Of a stretch of DNA of 64,000 nucleotides, positions 45,217-47,349 are shown in pieces; position 1 is the stretch's first letter; every line of letters begins with the position of its first letter. The position numbers and the translations under genes are program-made. Source of the DNA: Sinotaia quadrata (Eukaryota; Mollusca; Gastropoda; Architaenioglossa; Viviparidae). The stretch is from contig CM054182.1 in NCBI GenBank assembly GCA_028829895.1, positions 87,531,546-87,595,545 on the forward strand. Direction: 5' to 3'. Under the pieces are notes generated by a model. It did no database searches. It saw only the letters and a list, made by a program, of their open reading frames with translations, and was not told the DNA's origin.

Positions 45217-47342
45217 GGCCTCATTCCACGACTTCTGTTTTGACTGTCGGTTGTGATCCAAGGTCTCGGAATCTTACCAAGATTCTGGGAGATCCAAGGT
45301 TTTACGGAGGATGTGGGCACTTCCAAGGAGCGCTGCGTTGAGTAGTGGAGCGAGTCTGTGGTTTCCAGGGAGTTTACTCAGGTAGCCTTCCAATTCAGAT
45401 GTTATGTTCCCCAAGGCACCTATCACTATAGGTATCACTTCTGCTTTTACATTCCACAGTCTGAATTTCTAGTCTGAGGTCTTGGTATTTCTCAATTTTT
45501 TCTCTTTCTTTTGTTTTTATGTTTCTATCACTTGGAACAGTGACATCAATGATTGTTACTGTTCTGTTGGACTTATTGAGAACTACAATATCTGGTCTTC
45601 ATGCAGGAATCACCCGATCTGTTCTTATCTTAAAGTCCCACAGTATTTTGACTTCTTCTGTTTCTGTGACTGCTTCTGGTTGGTGCATCCATGCTCTTTC
45701 TGGGGTTTTTATGCCATAGTTCTCACATAGATTTCTATGCATGTGTTTTGCTACTTTGTTGTGTCGCTTGGCGTATTTGGTTCCAGCCAGAACCTGACAT
45801 CCAGACAGTATGTGCTCTGTTGTTCATCCATGGATTTGCAGAGTCTACATTTGGAATCATTTGAGATTTTCATGATTTTCGTTTTGTGTGATTTGGTGTT
45901 GAGTGCTTGATCTTGTGCAGCTGTTATGAGTGCTTCTGTTTCTGCTTTCAATCCTGCCTCTTTCAACCATTTGTACGTTGATTGCTTTGTTGATATTTTG
46001 TTGGCTTGTCATACATACTGGCCATGGAGAGGTTTCTGGCTCCAGGTATGTGCTAGTGCTTGCTTCATTGTTTTCTTCCATGTTCTTTGTCTCAAAAGGA
46101 TTGAGCAAATCTCCAACCCTGTCCTACATTCACCAGCTCTTTCCTTACCAGAATCAAGTAAATCTCAACACTTTCTTACTCATTAGGATGAAGTAAATCC
46201 CCAACACTTTCCTACAATCACTAGGATTAAATCCCCAACCCTTTCCTACACTCACCAGGATTAAATCCCTAATCCTTTCCCACACCCACTAGGATTAAAT
46301 CCCCAATCCTTTCCTACACTCACTAGGATTAAATCCCTAACCCTTTCCCACACTCACTAGGATTAAACCCCCAACCCTTCACTAGTCACTAGGATTAAAT
46401 CCCTATATGTTTCCTACACTCACTAGGATTAAATCCCCAGCCATTTCCTACACTCAGTAGGATGGAGTAAATCCCCAACCCTTTCCTACACCTCTAGGAT
46501 TAAATCCCTAACCCTTTCCTACACTCACTAGGATTACATCCCTAACCCTTTCCTACACTCACTAGGATTAAATCCCTACCCATTTCCTACACTCACTAGG
46601 ATTAAATCCCTAACCGTTTCCTACACTCACTAGGATGGAGTAAATCCCCAACCCTTTCCTACACTCACTAGGATCAAGTAAAGTCCCAATCCTTTCTTAT
46701 TCCCAACTCTTTTCTACACTCACCAGAATCAAGTAAATCCCCGAGGAGGTCATCGAGTGCATCTTGCTCTCTCTCTACAAAAAAAAGAAAGAATTTATTT
46801 GTAACATTTTCCAATCAATAATTTTGATTTTAAAAAATGGTGAGAGAATAAGGTGAGATATTAGAAACTAACATAATAAAGAACATTTTTGTTTTTAGAG
46901 ATACATAGGATCTTTATGCTTTTTACAATCTTAACTGTTAGCAGTTTTCATTTCTAGAAACATTCACAGAATATTATAAAGTTATATGGCTGTTATTTTG
47001 TCCTGATAAAGACAATTTAACTATAAGTCAACATTTATTGTTGTCTTGTATCTATCCTGTGACATTAGGTGTTTATTTAATGTTTGGGTAAAATTTATGA
47101 TACAGCTATACACATACTCAAATATTACATGACTAAAGATAATACGTTATGATTCTTTTATATCTAGAGATTTTAAATGTATGAAACATTAAAAATATGC
47201 CTCTTATGAGGTTAACTAAAAATTATTTGCCATTGACAGAATAAAATATTTGAAATTAAACAATGAGGTTAACTGTGACTTTAAGAAATAAAATGTAATT
47301 TTGACTGTACTCACTGGTAGACTTGTTCTTGCTTGAACCAAA
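4578..47342 (-). CDS. FBF1: FBF1, Fas-binding factor 1 (30 coding exons, 1429 codons resolved)
   Basis: FBF1 is a distal-appendage (transition-fibre) protein at the base of cilia, needed for entry of intraflagellar transport particles and, in vertebrate epithelia, for junction-related roles. Thirty minus-strand exons with matched phases sum to 4290 nt ending in TGA. The N-terminus has DDLLGDLLDS, then SDISEADVGTIAKSIAGLDD and MDANLF. The acidic disordered half contains DPLGGLSLDEE, FVLDKKY, FGNYQPSV...RRSVR and DWLGLKD. From about residue 855 to 1320 there is a long charged coiled coil (IRKLEIEKQYADAMIDS, HETSRSLTAAVEQIQ). The tail is DQGYLQDENLFLESLKYSP. These match vertebrate FBF1 in the same order, from memory of the family. 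The human protein is about 1130 aa, so this one is longer, mainly in exon 13 and the coil. All introns end in AG; most donors are good GT sites, a few are weak. The initiator Met is not inside these exons. Confidence 0.93.
4842..5023 (-). CDS. FBF1: FBF1 exon 30
   Basis: The acceptor is TTTGTAG and the donor is AAG followed by GTAATA. The exon begins with two bases completing a Thr codon and ends in phase 0. It encodes TGNPLAGGIAAGTDPRPLN followed by a region ending ANDRAVRLWKIQAIK. This is the linker between the coiled coil and the terminal motif; the RAVRLWK helix leads into exon 31. Confidence 0.9.
5074..5740. repeat. Minisatellite, about 42-50 bp unit
   Basis: Repeated units contain GTAGCTTTAGACTACAAG and GGTAACAATTATAG. 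Copies at the left are near-identical; those to the right diverge. It lies in the intron upstream of exon 30. A 65-codon open frame here is only a by-product of the repeat. Confidence 0.85.
5945..6059 (-). CDS. FBF1: FBF1 exon 29
   Basis: The acceptor is CTTCACAG before GAA (phase 0). The donor is ACA followed by GTGAGT, leaving one base that joins CT of exon 30. It encodes EKLWLAKERKDIENLKQSG and then MCVSCRNNLQPGGKQVFHY. The first half ends the coiled coil. The CVSC pair is a single CxxC and there is no second pair nearby, so zinc binding is not claimed. Confidence 0.9.
6061..7110. other. FBF1 intron 28, distal part, no feature seen
   Basis: Non-repetitive AT-rich intron sequence. I saw no exon, RNA gene or tandem array in this stretch. 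Confidence 0.6.
7115..7380. repeat. Degenerate minisatellite, about 40 bp unit
   Basis: Units carry GCATGCCTACAAAATGACAA and variants such as CAACCCTTGACAATTGC. About six copies are visible with drifting spacing. A looser GTTGTCACATAAA-type repeat follows at about 7735-7890, next to exon 28. Confidence 0.75.
7907..8044 (-). CDS. FBF1: FBF1 exon 28
   Basis: Phase 0 at both ends, 46 codons, acceptor TATTCAG and donor CAG followed by GTAGCA. It encodes EANRVRGEGQRALEEASFLR and then a region ending KMASFKVMEDHIAQ. It is charged coiled coil, near the C-terminal end of the FBF1 coil. Confidence 0.92.
8340..8850. repeat. Degenerate minisatellite, about 60 bp unit
   Basis: Units contain ACAAGTGATATTGATATAAA and GAGAGTGACGTCATGAAAAC. 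Some copies carry perfect CRE-like TGACGTCA cores (8702-8709 and 8754-8761), most likely a sequence accident of the repeat. A poly-C run follows at about 8967-8979. Related copies reappear around 9760-9830. Confidence 0.8.
9190..9545. repeat. Minisatellite, about 59 bp unit, six copies
   Basis: Near-identical copies of a unit containing AAATATGACTTCCAAATGCT and GTCCAGGCACATAGGCAAGA. It lies inside FBF1 intron 27. It is more GC-rich than the surrounding intron. Confidence 0.88.
10015..10265. repeat. Minisatellite, 46 bp unit, about five copies
   Basis: Copies of a unit containing AAACTGACATAAATTATTTT and AAGAAATGTTTCCATTATGT. The spacing is 46 bp (for example, 10061 to 10107). Confidence 0.88.
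10602..10820 (-). CDS. FBF1: FBF1 exon 27
   Basis: 73 codons, phase 0 at both ends, acceptor TTTGACAG, donor GAT followed by GTAAGC. It encodes TKGEYDVLTKASSEEKTRSA, then MHQLQKEEDRIAKESENL, and ends QLDDMTD. It is a heptad-rich coiled coil corresponding to the Gln/Glu-rich C-terminal coil of FBF1. Two about 55-bp copies of the first intron bases follow the donor (10500-10601). Confidence 0.94.
10821..10950. repeat. Short tandem repeat next to exon 27 acceptor
   Basis: Four decaying copies of a unit with CACCAATTTCAGAGATAACA lie directly upstream (in gene orientation) of the exon 27 acceptor. No exon bases are included. Confidence 0.75.
11285..11846. repeat. Diverged minisatellite abutting the exon 26 donor
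   Basis: Degenerate units of about 75-95 bp with ACTGGATTAAATTATTTTCA and GAAGTGCATTC. The last copies resemble the exon 26 donor region: AAGAACTGTCTTATGGAATG versus the real AAGAACTACCTTATGCAATT, followed by TTCACATGAGC versus TCTCACCTGAGC. Confidence 0.7.
11847..11990 (-). CDS. FBF1: FBF1 exon 26
   Basis: 48 codons, phase 0 at both ends, acceptor AACTACCAG, donor CAG followed by GTGAGA. It encodes DLFLEEQCSGLSHLTDERRK, then LAEERSKLNLEQKLYREQM and ends IRLAQ. It is coiled coil. Confidence 0.93.
12189..12311 (-). CDS. FBF1: FBF1 exon 25
   Basis: 41 codons, phase 0 at both ends, acceptor GCTACAG. The donor CGG followed by GTGTGT is weak. It encodes ERWKLKQEQSRLEAQQSALD, then NERRLWVEQQAREHQSLEKA and R. 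It is coiled coil. Confidence 0.92.
12480..13040. repeat. Minisatellite built from the exon 24 donor region
   Basis: Many short irregular units (about 20-60 bp) around AATGGTCAAAATACC and TTATCTAATG. The real junction reads (plus strand) GGTCAAAATAC then CTCATCTAAT, where the second part is the exon 24 end. Several copies, such as those near 12885 and 12925, reproduce the whole junction (GTCAAAATACCTTATC). A sub-array of three about 58-bp copies sits at 12590-12770. Confidence 0.85.
13041..13159 (-). CDS. FBF1: FBF1 exon 24
   Basis: The exon begins with TG completing an ATG codon, then MQTRLVKQEEDNIKERQRL, and ends NREQIRQLDE. The acceptor is CTGTTGTAG and the donor is GAG followed by GTATTT. 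It is coiled coil. Confidence 0.92.
13558..13697 (-). CDS. FBF1: FBF1 exon 23
   Basis: The exon starts with one base and ends with one base of split codons. The acceptor is TTTACAG and the donor is GTAAGG. It encodes SLTAAVEQIQNNARDLGQLQ, then LKVDTWSRAGLDEREITMRA, and ends KDEQLA. Together with exon 22 this forms the HETSRSLTAAVEQIQ block, one of the clearest matches to the vertebrate FBF1 coil. Confidence 0.94.
13720..14335. repeat. Degenerate minisatellite, about 45 bp unit
   Basis: About 12 units with GTCATTAGCCACAGAGAGCA and variable spacers lie in FBF1 intron 22. No clear exon-derived bases are in the unit. Confidence 0.85.
14343..14785. repeat. 32-bp minisatellite, about 14 near-perfect copies
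   Basis: The unit contains ATGAGACAAAATACAAATAC and AGAAATGTAAGT; the spacing is 32 bp (14351 to 14383). Because 32 is not a multiple of 3 and the unit lacks minus-strand stops, all three minus frames stay open for 147-200 codons. These are not genes. Each unit contains GTAAGT on the plus strand, which is antisense to FBF1. Confidence 0.95.
15046..15270. repeat. About 76 bp tandem repeat, three copies
   Basis: Copies begin CTTCCTGTGTCAATTATCAT near 15047, 15122 and 15200, then GAACTGTTTGATAAATG. The remainder of 14790-16050 is plain AT-rich intron with no exon seen. A (TA)n tract is at about 16055-16080. Confidence 0.85.
16085..16310. repeat. Three diverged copies of the exon 22 donor junction
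   Basis: On the plus strand the segment (C)TTAACTGGAAGTCTATATAG (about 16092), CTTACCAGAAATTCTATAGA (about 16183) and the real TTTACCTGGAAGTCTCATGA (about 16295) align. The real one is the last bases of exon 22 plus the first intron bases. Spacing is about 92 and 112 bp. Confidence 0.65.
16300..16407 (-). CDS. FBF1: FBF1 exon 22
   Basis: The exon starts with one base and ends with two. The acceptor is AATTTTTAG and the donor is CAG followed by GTAAAT. It encodes QMLAQLKQEHEEAQRLLLET, then KNKEIQKVAAAHETSR. It is coiled coil and aligns with the HEEQLQRLK...HTRSLN block of vertebrate FBF1. Confidence 0.94.
16408..17510. other. FBF1 intron 21, exon-proximal part, no feature seen
   Basis: Single-copy intron. 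Short open stretches (such as 16524-16787 plus and 17024-17254 minus) have no recognisable homology and no splice context. Confidence 0.55.
17515..17910. repeat. Two adjoining tandem repeats
   Basis: At 17515-17790 about five copies (about 62 bp) contain GTTGAATATCATGCTTAAAT and TGATGTTGTTCATTGCA. At 17795-17910 two copies (about 60 bp) contain CAGAATGAGATAGAATCAGT and CAACCTGATATGACAAAGTG. Confidence 0.85.
18082..18240 (-). CDS. FBF1: FBF1 exon 21
   Basis: The exon starts with one base and ends with two. The acceptor is TTTATAG and the donor is CAG followed by GTAAAT. It encodes LRKEVEELMEQQLTRVKRIE, then QEKADLAAENYRRLEEQERC and ends KLKEKHR. It is coiled coil. Confidence 0.94.
18250..18520. 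repeat. Degenerate AT-rich repeat
   Basis: Loose copies of a unit with GTATTATTATAATGTGAACT and ACCTGGTA. It is poorly conserved. 18520-18880 holds no recognisable feature. Confidence 0.5.
18882..18937. repeat. (GA)n microsatellite
   Basis: About 27 GA dinucleotides. In FBF1 sense this is a (CT)n tract starting about 31 bases after the exon 20 donor, so it would lie in the pre-mRNA as a long pyrimidine tract. Confidence 0.97.
18968..19015 (-). CDS. FBF1: FBF1 exon 20
   Basis: A 48-nt exon that starts with one base and ends with two. The acceptor is TTTTTCACAG and the donor is TAG followed by GTAAGA. It encodes NRIQILEEANHRTEDR. It is part of the coil, aligning with the SRIKVLETSYQQREERL block of vertebrate FBF1. 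Confidence 0.92.
19347..19447 (-). CDS. FBF1: FBF1 exon 19
   Basis: The exon starts in phase 0 and ends with two bases. The acceptor is TGATGCAG; the donor TAG followed by GTTTGT is weak. It encodes IRKLEIEKQYADAMIDSTRK, then RYEEEVLAIEKSF. It corresponds to the start of the vertebrate FBF1 coil (VRKLELE). Confidence 0.94.
19867..19941 (-). CDS. FBF1: FBF1 exon 18
   Basis: 25 codons, phase 0 at both ends, acceptor GACCCCAG, donor AAA followed by GTGAGT. It encodes GVTSDSTRLASQEPLPSTLQ then EAIAK and leads into the coil. Its first about 30 bases and acceptor are repeated seven more times upstream in the intron (19980-20372). Confidence 0.9.
19911..20372. repeat. Minisatellite made of the exon 18 acceptor junction
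   Basis: Beyond exon 18 there are seven copies containing TAGAATCACTAGTAACTCCC followed by TG[AG]GGTC. Spacing alternates between about 46 and 71 bp. On the minus strand every copy preserves CAG then GGA, the real acceptor and first exon codon, and the following bases that encode GVTSDSTRLA in the exon. Identity is high, so the array is young or homogenised. Confidence 0.93.
20571..20912. repeat. 42-bp minisatellite, eight near-perfect copies
   Basis: The unit contains TTATACAAATATGTGTACTG and ACATACAAATGTATCAAGCC. 42 is divisible by 3, so several frames on both strands stay open (102-156 codons) with 14-residue repeats. These are not genes. It lies in FBF1 intron 17. Confidence 0.95.
21056..21232 (-). 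CDS. FBF1: FBF1 exon 17
   Basis: 59 codons, phase 0 at both ends, acceptor TCTCTAAG. It encodes ATLMERPSSSSHFNLQMDQQ, a Gln-rich stretch RQSQQQQAPPSWQPVPQTT, and ends ILQAFPL. The donor CTG followed by GTTTTT is a poor 5' splice site. It is chosen because it is in phase with exon 18 and no better site is near. Confidence 0.85.
21422..21477 (-). CDS. FBF1: FBF1 exon 16
   Basis: The exon starts with two bases completing a Glu codon and ends in phase 0. The acceptor is TTCTTTTCAG and the donor is GCT followed by GTAAGT. It encodes GIKDIDETDHGERGSLSA. It is acidic and probably disordered. Confidence 0.88.
21756..22170. repeat. About 43 bp minisatellite, nine copies
   Basis: Units with GAGAGCCAATGTACTAAAGC and CAAGAGCCAATGC followed by CTACTACCA. 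Copies show higher-order alternation (CTCTACTACC versus AGTACTACTA). Confidence 0.92.
22280..22825. repeat. TATTATTATT-rich simple repeat region
   Basis: Cryptically simple DNA of TTTATTATTATCATTATGTA and GTACATCTATT blocks interrupted by about 100 bp of ordinary sequence. Open frames on the plus strand are repeat artefacts. 22830-23365 is single-copy intron with no exon seen. Confidence 0.8.
23370..23745. repeat. About 33 bp minisatellite, about ten copies
   Basis: Units of AGAGTCAAACAATCATAATG and AGATGAGAAAGTC with moderate divergence. 23750-24330 is plain intron. Confidence 0.9.
24332..24408 (-). CDS. FBF1: FBF1 exon 15
   Basis: The exon starts with one base (completing a Ser codon) and ends with one base. 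It encodes LPKWETTAKGTSPIGFVPHN then SVLNK. The acceptor CTTGTTTCAG is itself the last unit of the adjacent minisatellite. The phase with exon 14 fixes this boundary. The donor G followed by GTTGGT is weak. Confidence 0.86.
24400..25055. repeat. Minisatellite made of the exon 15 acceptor junction
   Basis: About 20 units (33-36 bp) of GGGCAAACTGAAACAAGGCA and AACTGAATATGATT. On the minus strand each unit reads CCTTGTTTCAG then TTTGCCCAA, exactly the acceptor and first bases of exon 15. Three minus frames are open for 138-231 codons because the unit has few stops; these are artefacts. Decaying GAAACAAGGCA-type units run on to about 25250. Confidence 0.94.
25260..25765. repeat. 69-bp minisatellite
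   Basis: Units of AAATGAGGCAAAATGAACAT and CATGTGGGCACAATGGCAAG, with spacing 69 bp (25352, 25421, 25490), plus decayed outer copies. The common motif GAGGCAAA suggests relation to the neighbouring exon 15 array. 23-residue periodic open frames on both strands are artefacts. Confidence 0.9.
25923..26033 (-). CDS. FBF1: FBF1 exon 14
   Basis: The exon starts with one base and ends with two. The acceptor is TATACAG and the donor is TAG followed by GTGAGT. It encodes TQIDPPRFQGSVPAAIQGGS, then QQNQDLFSVPPVNSKN. It is low-complexity and likely disordered. Confidence 0.9.
26700..27060. repeat. Minisatellite made of the exon 13 donor junction
   Basis: Units of about 46-64 bp with GATGAACTTATCTGAAAGTC and TTGGGCAAGGGGTAGGTGCA. 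The real junction reads AACTTAC then AAGAAGGTCTCAGGAGA. Copies align at AACTTAC/AACTTAT (GTAAGTT donor on the minus strand) and at the following exon-like AAGTCTTGGG. Two copies (26719 and 27014) keep a perfect donor core. 26034-26700 is plain intron. Confidence 0.85.
27149..27982 (-). CDS. FBF1: FBF1 exon 13 (large disordered exon)
   Basis: 834 nt, 277 full codons plus split codons at both ends. It starts FQDDDDIFGIDKPSGNQRSH. Then come an acidic helix (DDMGWLEELSVGEIL), a Thr-rich run, three 21-residue repeats with SSGKTPxAKPAVDIVSP (27544-27732), the hallmark PKDWLGLKDSDSDEEFFKPK, and a basic end RRQQALANQKKDTVTVPESA. DWLGLKD is diagnostic of FBF1. This exon explains much of the extra length relative to vertebrates. 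Confidence 0.95.
27544..27732 (-). repeat. Coding 63-bp repeat inside FBF1 exon 13
   Basis: Three in-frame copies of 21 residues: SSGKTPDAKPAVDIVSPALS, SSGKTPTAKPAVDIVSPTLP, then a diverged PSGETPAAKSPVDVGPPG. The first two are nearly identical, suggesting a recent tandem duplication in the disordered region. Confidence 0.92.
28320..28525. repeat. 41-bp minisatellite, five copies
   Basis: Units of GCACTATGTTACACACAAGT and TATCTCACAGTAATATCTAT, with spacing 41 bp (28364, 28405). It lies in FBF1 intron 12. Confidence 0.92.
28550..29010. repeat. About 66 bp minisatellite, about six copies
   Basis: Units of AAATCAAGCAATTTCTAACT and GGAAATTCTTGTTTTAATAT with GTATCAATGCCTAGG. The outer copies are diverged. 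Confidence 0.88.
29145..29240 (+). repeat. Dispersed repeat, copy 1 (inverted partner at 35629-35722)
   Basis: About 75 bases starting AGATTTTAAACACCAGTGAT, with GCCAATGGGAAGCAACAGCA in the middle and TTTTCCTGCTCATTCACACA at the end, running into (CA)n. The reverse complement of 35629-35722 matches almost base for base. It is probably a short interspersed element or fragment; I do not recognise the family. Confidence 0.8.
29865..30480. repeat. About 35-37 bp minisatellite, two subfamilies
   Basis: The left part has ATTCCACATACCAAAAGTGC with TTGAGAGAA. The right part has GCTCACACAAGGAAAAAACA with CTCTTCATAGCAAAAGT. They share the AAAAGTGCT core. Periodic open frames on the minus strand are artefacts. 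29241-29864 includes a G12 run near 29392-29404; 30481-31059 has no other feature. Confidence 0.88.
31060..31150 (-). CDS. FBF1: FBF1 exon 12
   Basis: The exon starts with two bases and ends with two. The acceptor is TTAAACAG. It encodes KKEEEDDFLFGNYQPSVASS, then SRPSSRRSVR. FGxYQPxV...SRRxSV is a clear vertebrate FBF1 block. The donor used here (AG followed by GTCAGC) is weak, but it is the one in phase with exon 13; a GTAAGG six bases earlier would break the frame. Confidence 0.92.
31151..32120. other. FBF1 intron 11, distal part, no gene
   Basis: Two about 75-bp related segments with CTTTCAGCTGTTT and CGTTTTC occur at 31285-31400. Otherwise this is single-copy AT-rich intron with no exon seen. 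Confidence 0.55.
32132..32570. repeat. 36-bp minisatellite, twelve almost perfect copies
   Basis: The unit is TTTTGGCTGGTATTATGTGG then ATGGAATTATGACTTG. Because 36 is a multiple of 3, both strands carry 12-residue periodic open frames (158, 169 and 192 codons). No start context, splice logic or homology supports translation. The near-identity implies very recent expansion. Confidence 0.97.
32580..33880. other. FBF1 intron 11, central part, no feature seen
   Basis: Single-copy AT-rich sequence without recognisable exons or RNA genes. Confidence 0.55.
33880..34120. repeat. About 62 bp minisatellite, four copies
   Basis: Units of GAACAGTATTAATTTAAACT and TATTACCGTTCATTGTTGTG. It lies about 270 bp from the exon 11 donor. 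Confidence 0.9.
34387..34692 (-). CDS. FBF1: FBF1 exon 11
   Basis: The exon starts with two bases and ends with one. It encodes PALRKDDAIFSDDDNFLDGL, then a region with RPAKSVLDSLLGHVSSAASQ and KPKQFVLDKKYTQNK. The TPxxRK...DDDxFLxxLG and F(V/K)LDKKY blocks match vertebrate FBF1. The acceptor (CGGCAG) has a poor pyrimidine tract. A second in-phase AG eight bases or so earlier would add a few residues, so the 5' edge is slightly uncertain. Confidence 0.9.
34797..34882. repeat. (CA)n microsatellite
   Basis: Two (CA)n blocks (34800-34819 and 34847-34882) separated by a GCACGTGCAC-type interruption. Confidence 0.95.
34885..35628. other. FBF1 intron 10, no gene
   Basis: Single-copy AT-rich intron with TATA-rich stretches. 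No exon or RNA gene seen. Confidence 0.5.
35629..35722 (-). repeat. Dispersed repeat, copy 2 (inverted)
   Basis: On the minus strand this reads as the 29145-29240 element, with a handful of substitutions, again ending in (CA)n. The flanks differ, so these are two insertions or fragments of one dispersed family, facing each other 6.4 kb apart. Confidence 0.8.
35880..36050. repeat. Purine-rich GA/AAAG tract
   Basis: About 170 bases almost without pyrimidines on the plus strand (GAGAGAAAG-type). In FBF1 sense it is a long CT tract. 36060-37000 is single-copy intron with no exon seen. Confidence 0.9.
37010..37600. repeat. Minisatellite made of the exon 10 donor junction
   Basis: Eight units of about 70 bp with GGTGATCTCTGTTTTGTGTA, TATTTTCTTATCAGACTGGC and TAATACTTTAGTG. 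The real junction carries TATTTTATTAACAGACT, then TTACTTGATTTAG, then GGTGATCTCTGCTTTGT, the last being the end of exon 10. So each unit spans intron, donor position and about 25 exon bases. Confidence 0.87.
37638..37736 (-). CDS. FBF1: FBF1 exon 10
   Basis: The exon starts with two bases and ends with one. The acceptor is TTTTGCAG and the donor is GTAAGT. It encodes SPRKPSLLERPPTRSGSITT, then TTDKAEITQPKS. It is basic/Ser-Thr-rich and disordered. Confidence 0.9.
37737..38491. other. FBF1 intron 9, no feature seen
   Basis: Single-copy AT-rich intron. A 61-codon plus-strand open stretch (38099-38284) is Lys/Asn-rich with no homology I know. Confidence 0.6.
38492..38641 (-). CDS. FBF1: FBF1 exon 9
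   Basis: The exon starts with two bases and ends with one. The acceptor is TGTATAG and the donor is GTTAGT. It encodes FDEDDPLGGLSLDEESVSEM, then SKVNNQALKADNQDNIIKEQ and ends SSQP. The DPLxGLxxDE block matches vertebrate FBF1. Confidence 0.92.
38757..38805. repeat. (GA)n microsatellite
   Basis: GAGAGA tract with G-rich interruptions, about 115 bases upstream (in gene sense) of exon 9. A short AAACATTATGTAAGTAC-type repeat follows at 38840-38960. 38960-39960 contains two about 110-bp copies with TTTTTGTCAGACGAAATTTT and TTCTGGAGACCA (39665-39820), otherwise nothing. Confidence 0.85.
39964..40059 (-). CDS. FBF1: FBF1 exon 8
   Basis: The exon starts with two bases and ends with one. The acceptor is AGATTTAG and the donor is GTGAGA. 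It encodes RESENLKPGQQHREPQRPGT, then VPKVKAKYDFG. Its first bases and acceptor are the template-like end of the adjoining array. Confidence 0.88.
40030..40515. repeat. Minisatellite made of the exon 8 acceptor junction
   Basis: Eight units of about 54 bp with GTTTTCACTCTCCAATTCTA and CATCTGCAAATCAACAAATG. The real junction reads AGGTTTTCGCTCTCTCGAC then CTAAATCTTAACAATTCAAC. The first part is exon 8 and the second the intron end. Copies such as 40408-40430 keep AGGTTTTCGCTCTCC from the exon. Confidence 0.87.
40520..41652. other. FBF1 intron 7, with CA/CT microsatellite
   Basis: Mostly single-copy. A compound microsatellite of (CA)n and TTTCTCTCTCT blocks repeats four times at about 40975-41105. 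No exon seen. Confidence 0.7.
41653..41950 (-). CDS. FBF1: FBF1 exon 7
   Basis: Phase 0 start, ends with one base. The acceptor is TAATAACAG and the donor is CAG followed by GTAATC. It encodes GLDDMDANLFSDNLKKKSIL, then a Ser/Pro/Thr-rich stretch with TTPRPGSSNSTTPRTAAQDS and NLKRKPVKPVSGASSSIQSE. (D/G)LDxMDAxLF immediately after the SEAD motif is diagnostic for FBF1. Confidence 0.94.
41951..42757. other. FBF1 intron 6, no feature seen
   Basis: Single-copy AT-rich intron. A short ATTTCATTTTTAAAAAT-type repetition lies at 42545-42625. Confidence 0.6.
42758..42863 (-). CDS. FBF1: FBF1 exon 6
   Basis: The exon starts with one base and ends in phase 0. The acceptor is ATTCTTTAG; the donor GCT followed by GTGCGT is atypical. 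It encodes ATDASYYNSLKVMTVDDKES, then DISEADVGTIAKSIA. S(D/G)ISEAD is the conserved N-terminal FBF1 motif. Confidence 0.93.
43085..43730. repeat. About 58 bp minisatellite, eleven copies
   Basis: Units of AAAGATGAATTTTACTTCTT and ACAATGTGGCAGATTTTGCA with CATGGGCATAAGTACC. There are two subtypes (TTTTATATATTGGC and TTTTGCACATGGGC). It lies in FBF1 intron 5. 43740-44280 is otherwise single-copy with a C12 run at about 44005-44017. Confidence 0.9.
44282..44310 (-). CDS. FBF1: FBF1 exon 5 (29-nt microexon)
   Basis: Acceptor TTTTTCCTAG, donor AA followed by GTAAGT. It starts in phase 0 and ends with two bases. It encodes ARASTRGKI. It is too short for ordinary gene finders, but both splice sites are strong and the frame joins exons 4 and 6. 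Confidence 0.85.
44854..44882 (-). CDS. FBF1: FBF1 exon 4 (29-nt microexon)
   Basis: Acceptor TTTATTTACAG, donor CAG followed by GTAAGA. It starts with two bases and ends in phase 0. It encodes DLPQKKSSQ. It is in frame with exons 3 and 5. Confidence 0.85.
45177..46097 (-). mobile_element. 5'-truncated, decayed non-LTR retrotransposon (3' end of RT ORF)
   Basis: Minus-strand fragments, in order, show WLKEAGLKAETEALITAAQD followed by QALNT, then a CRLC zinc-knuckle-like segment, an HN.VAKHMHRNLC-type stretch, VIPIVIGALGNI, and LLGSAHILRKTLDLP. This is the C-terminal region found after the reverse-transcriptase domain in a widespread family of animal non-LTR elements. The minus 3' end is (AAT)n (plus-strand ATT repeats 45177-45215), a typical non-LTR tail. 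Several frameshifts and stops break the frame, so it is a dead copy. It sits in FBF1 intron 3 in the same orientation as the gene. Its upstream edge touches a minisatellite. I do not assign a clade. Confidence 0.85.
46098..46760. repeat. Minisatellite made of the exon 3 donor junction
   Basis: About 17 units (34-40 bp) of TTTCCTACACTCACTAGGAT and TAAATCCCTAACCC. The real junction reads TTTCTACACTCAC then CAGAATCAAGTAAATCCCCG; CAGAATCAAGTAAATCCCC is the end of exon 3. Many units keep ACTCAC, the GTGAGT donor on the minus strand, with the exon-like AGGATTAAATCCC; some keep the fuller AGGATCAAGTAAA. Confidence 0.94.
46724..46774 (-). CDS. FBF1: FBF1 exon 3
   Basis: The exon starts with two bases and ends with one. 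The acceptor is TTTTTGTAG and the donor is GTGAGT. It encodes REQDALDDLLGDLLDS. The DDLLGDLL motif is the conserved N-terminal signature. Confidence 0.9.
47315..47342 (-). CDS. FBF1: FBF1 exon 2 (28-nt microexon)
   Basis: Acceptor TTGTGACAG, donor ACCA followed by GTGAGT. It encodes FGSSKNKST and ends with one base that joins exon 3 to give a Lys codon. It is a short basic N-terminal stretch. It has no ATG, so initiation must be upstream. Confidence 0.75.
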
Positions 47343-47349
47343 CTGTCAC

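Noticed and set aside
45482..46196. Plus-strand open frames over the retrotransposon
   Set aside because: Antisense shadows of the minus-strand element remnant.
46190..46700. Telomere-like CCCTAACCC motifs
   Set aside because: CCCTAACCC occurs only once per about 36-bp unit, flanked by other sequence. It is part of the exon 3 junction array, not a TTAGGG tract.
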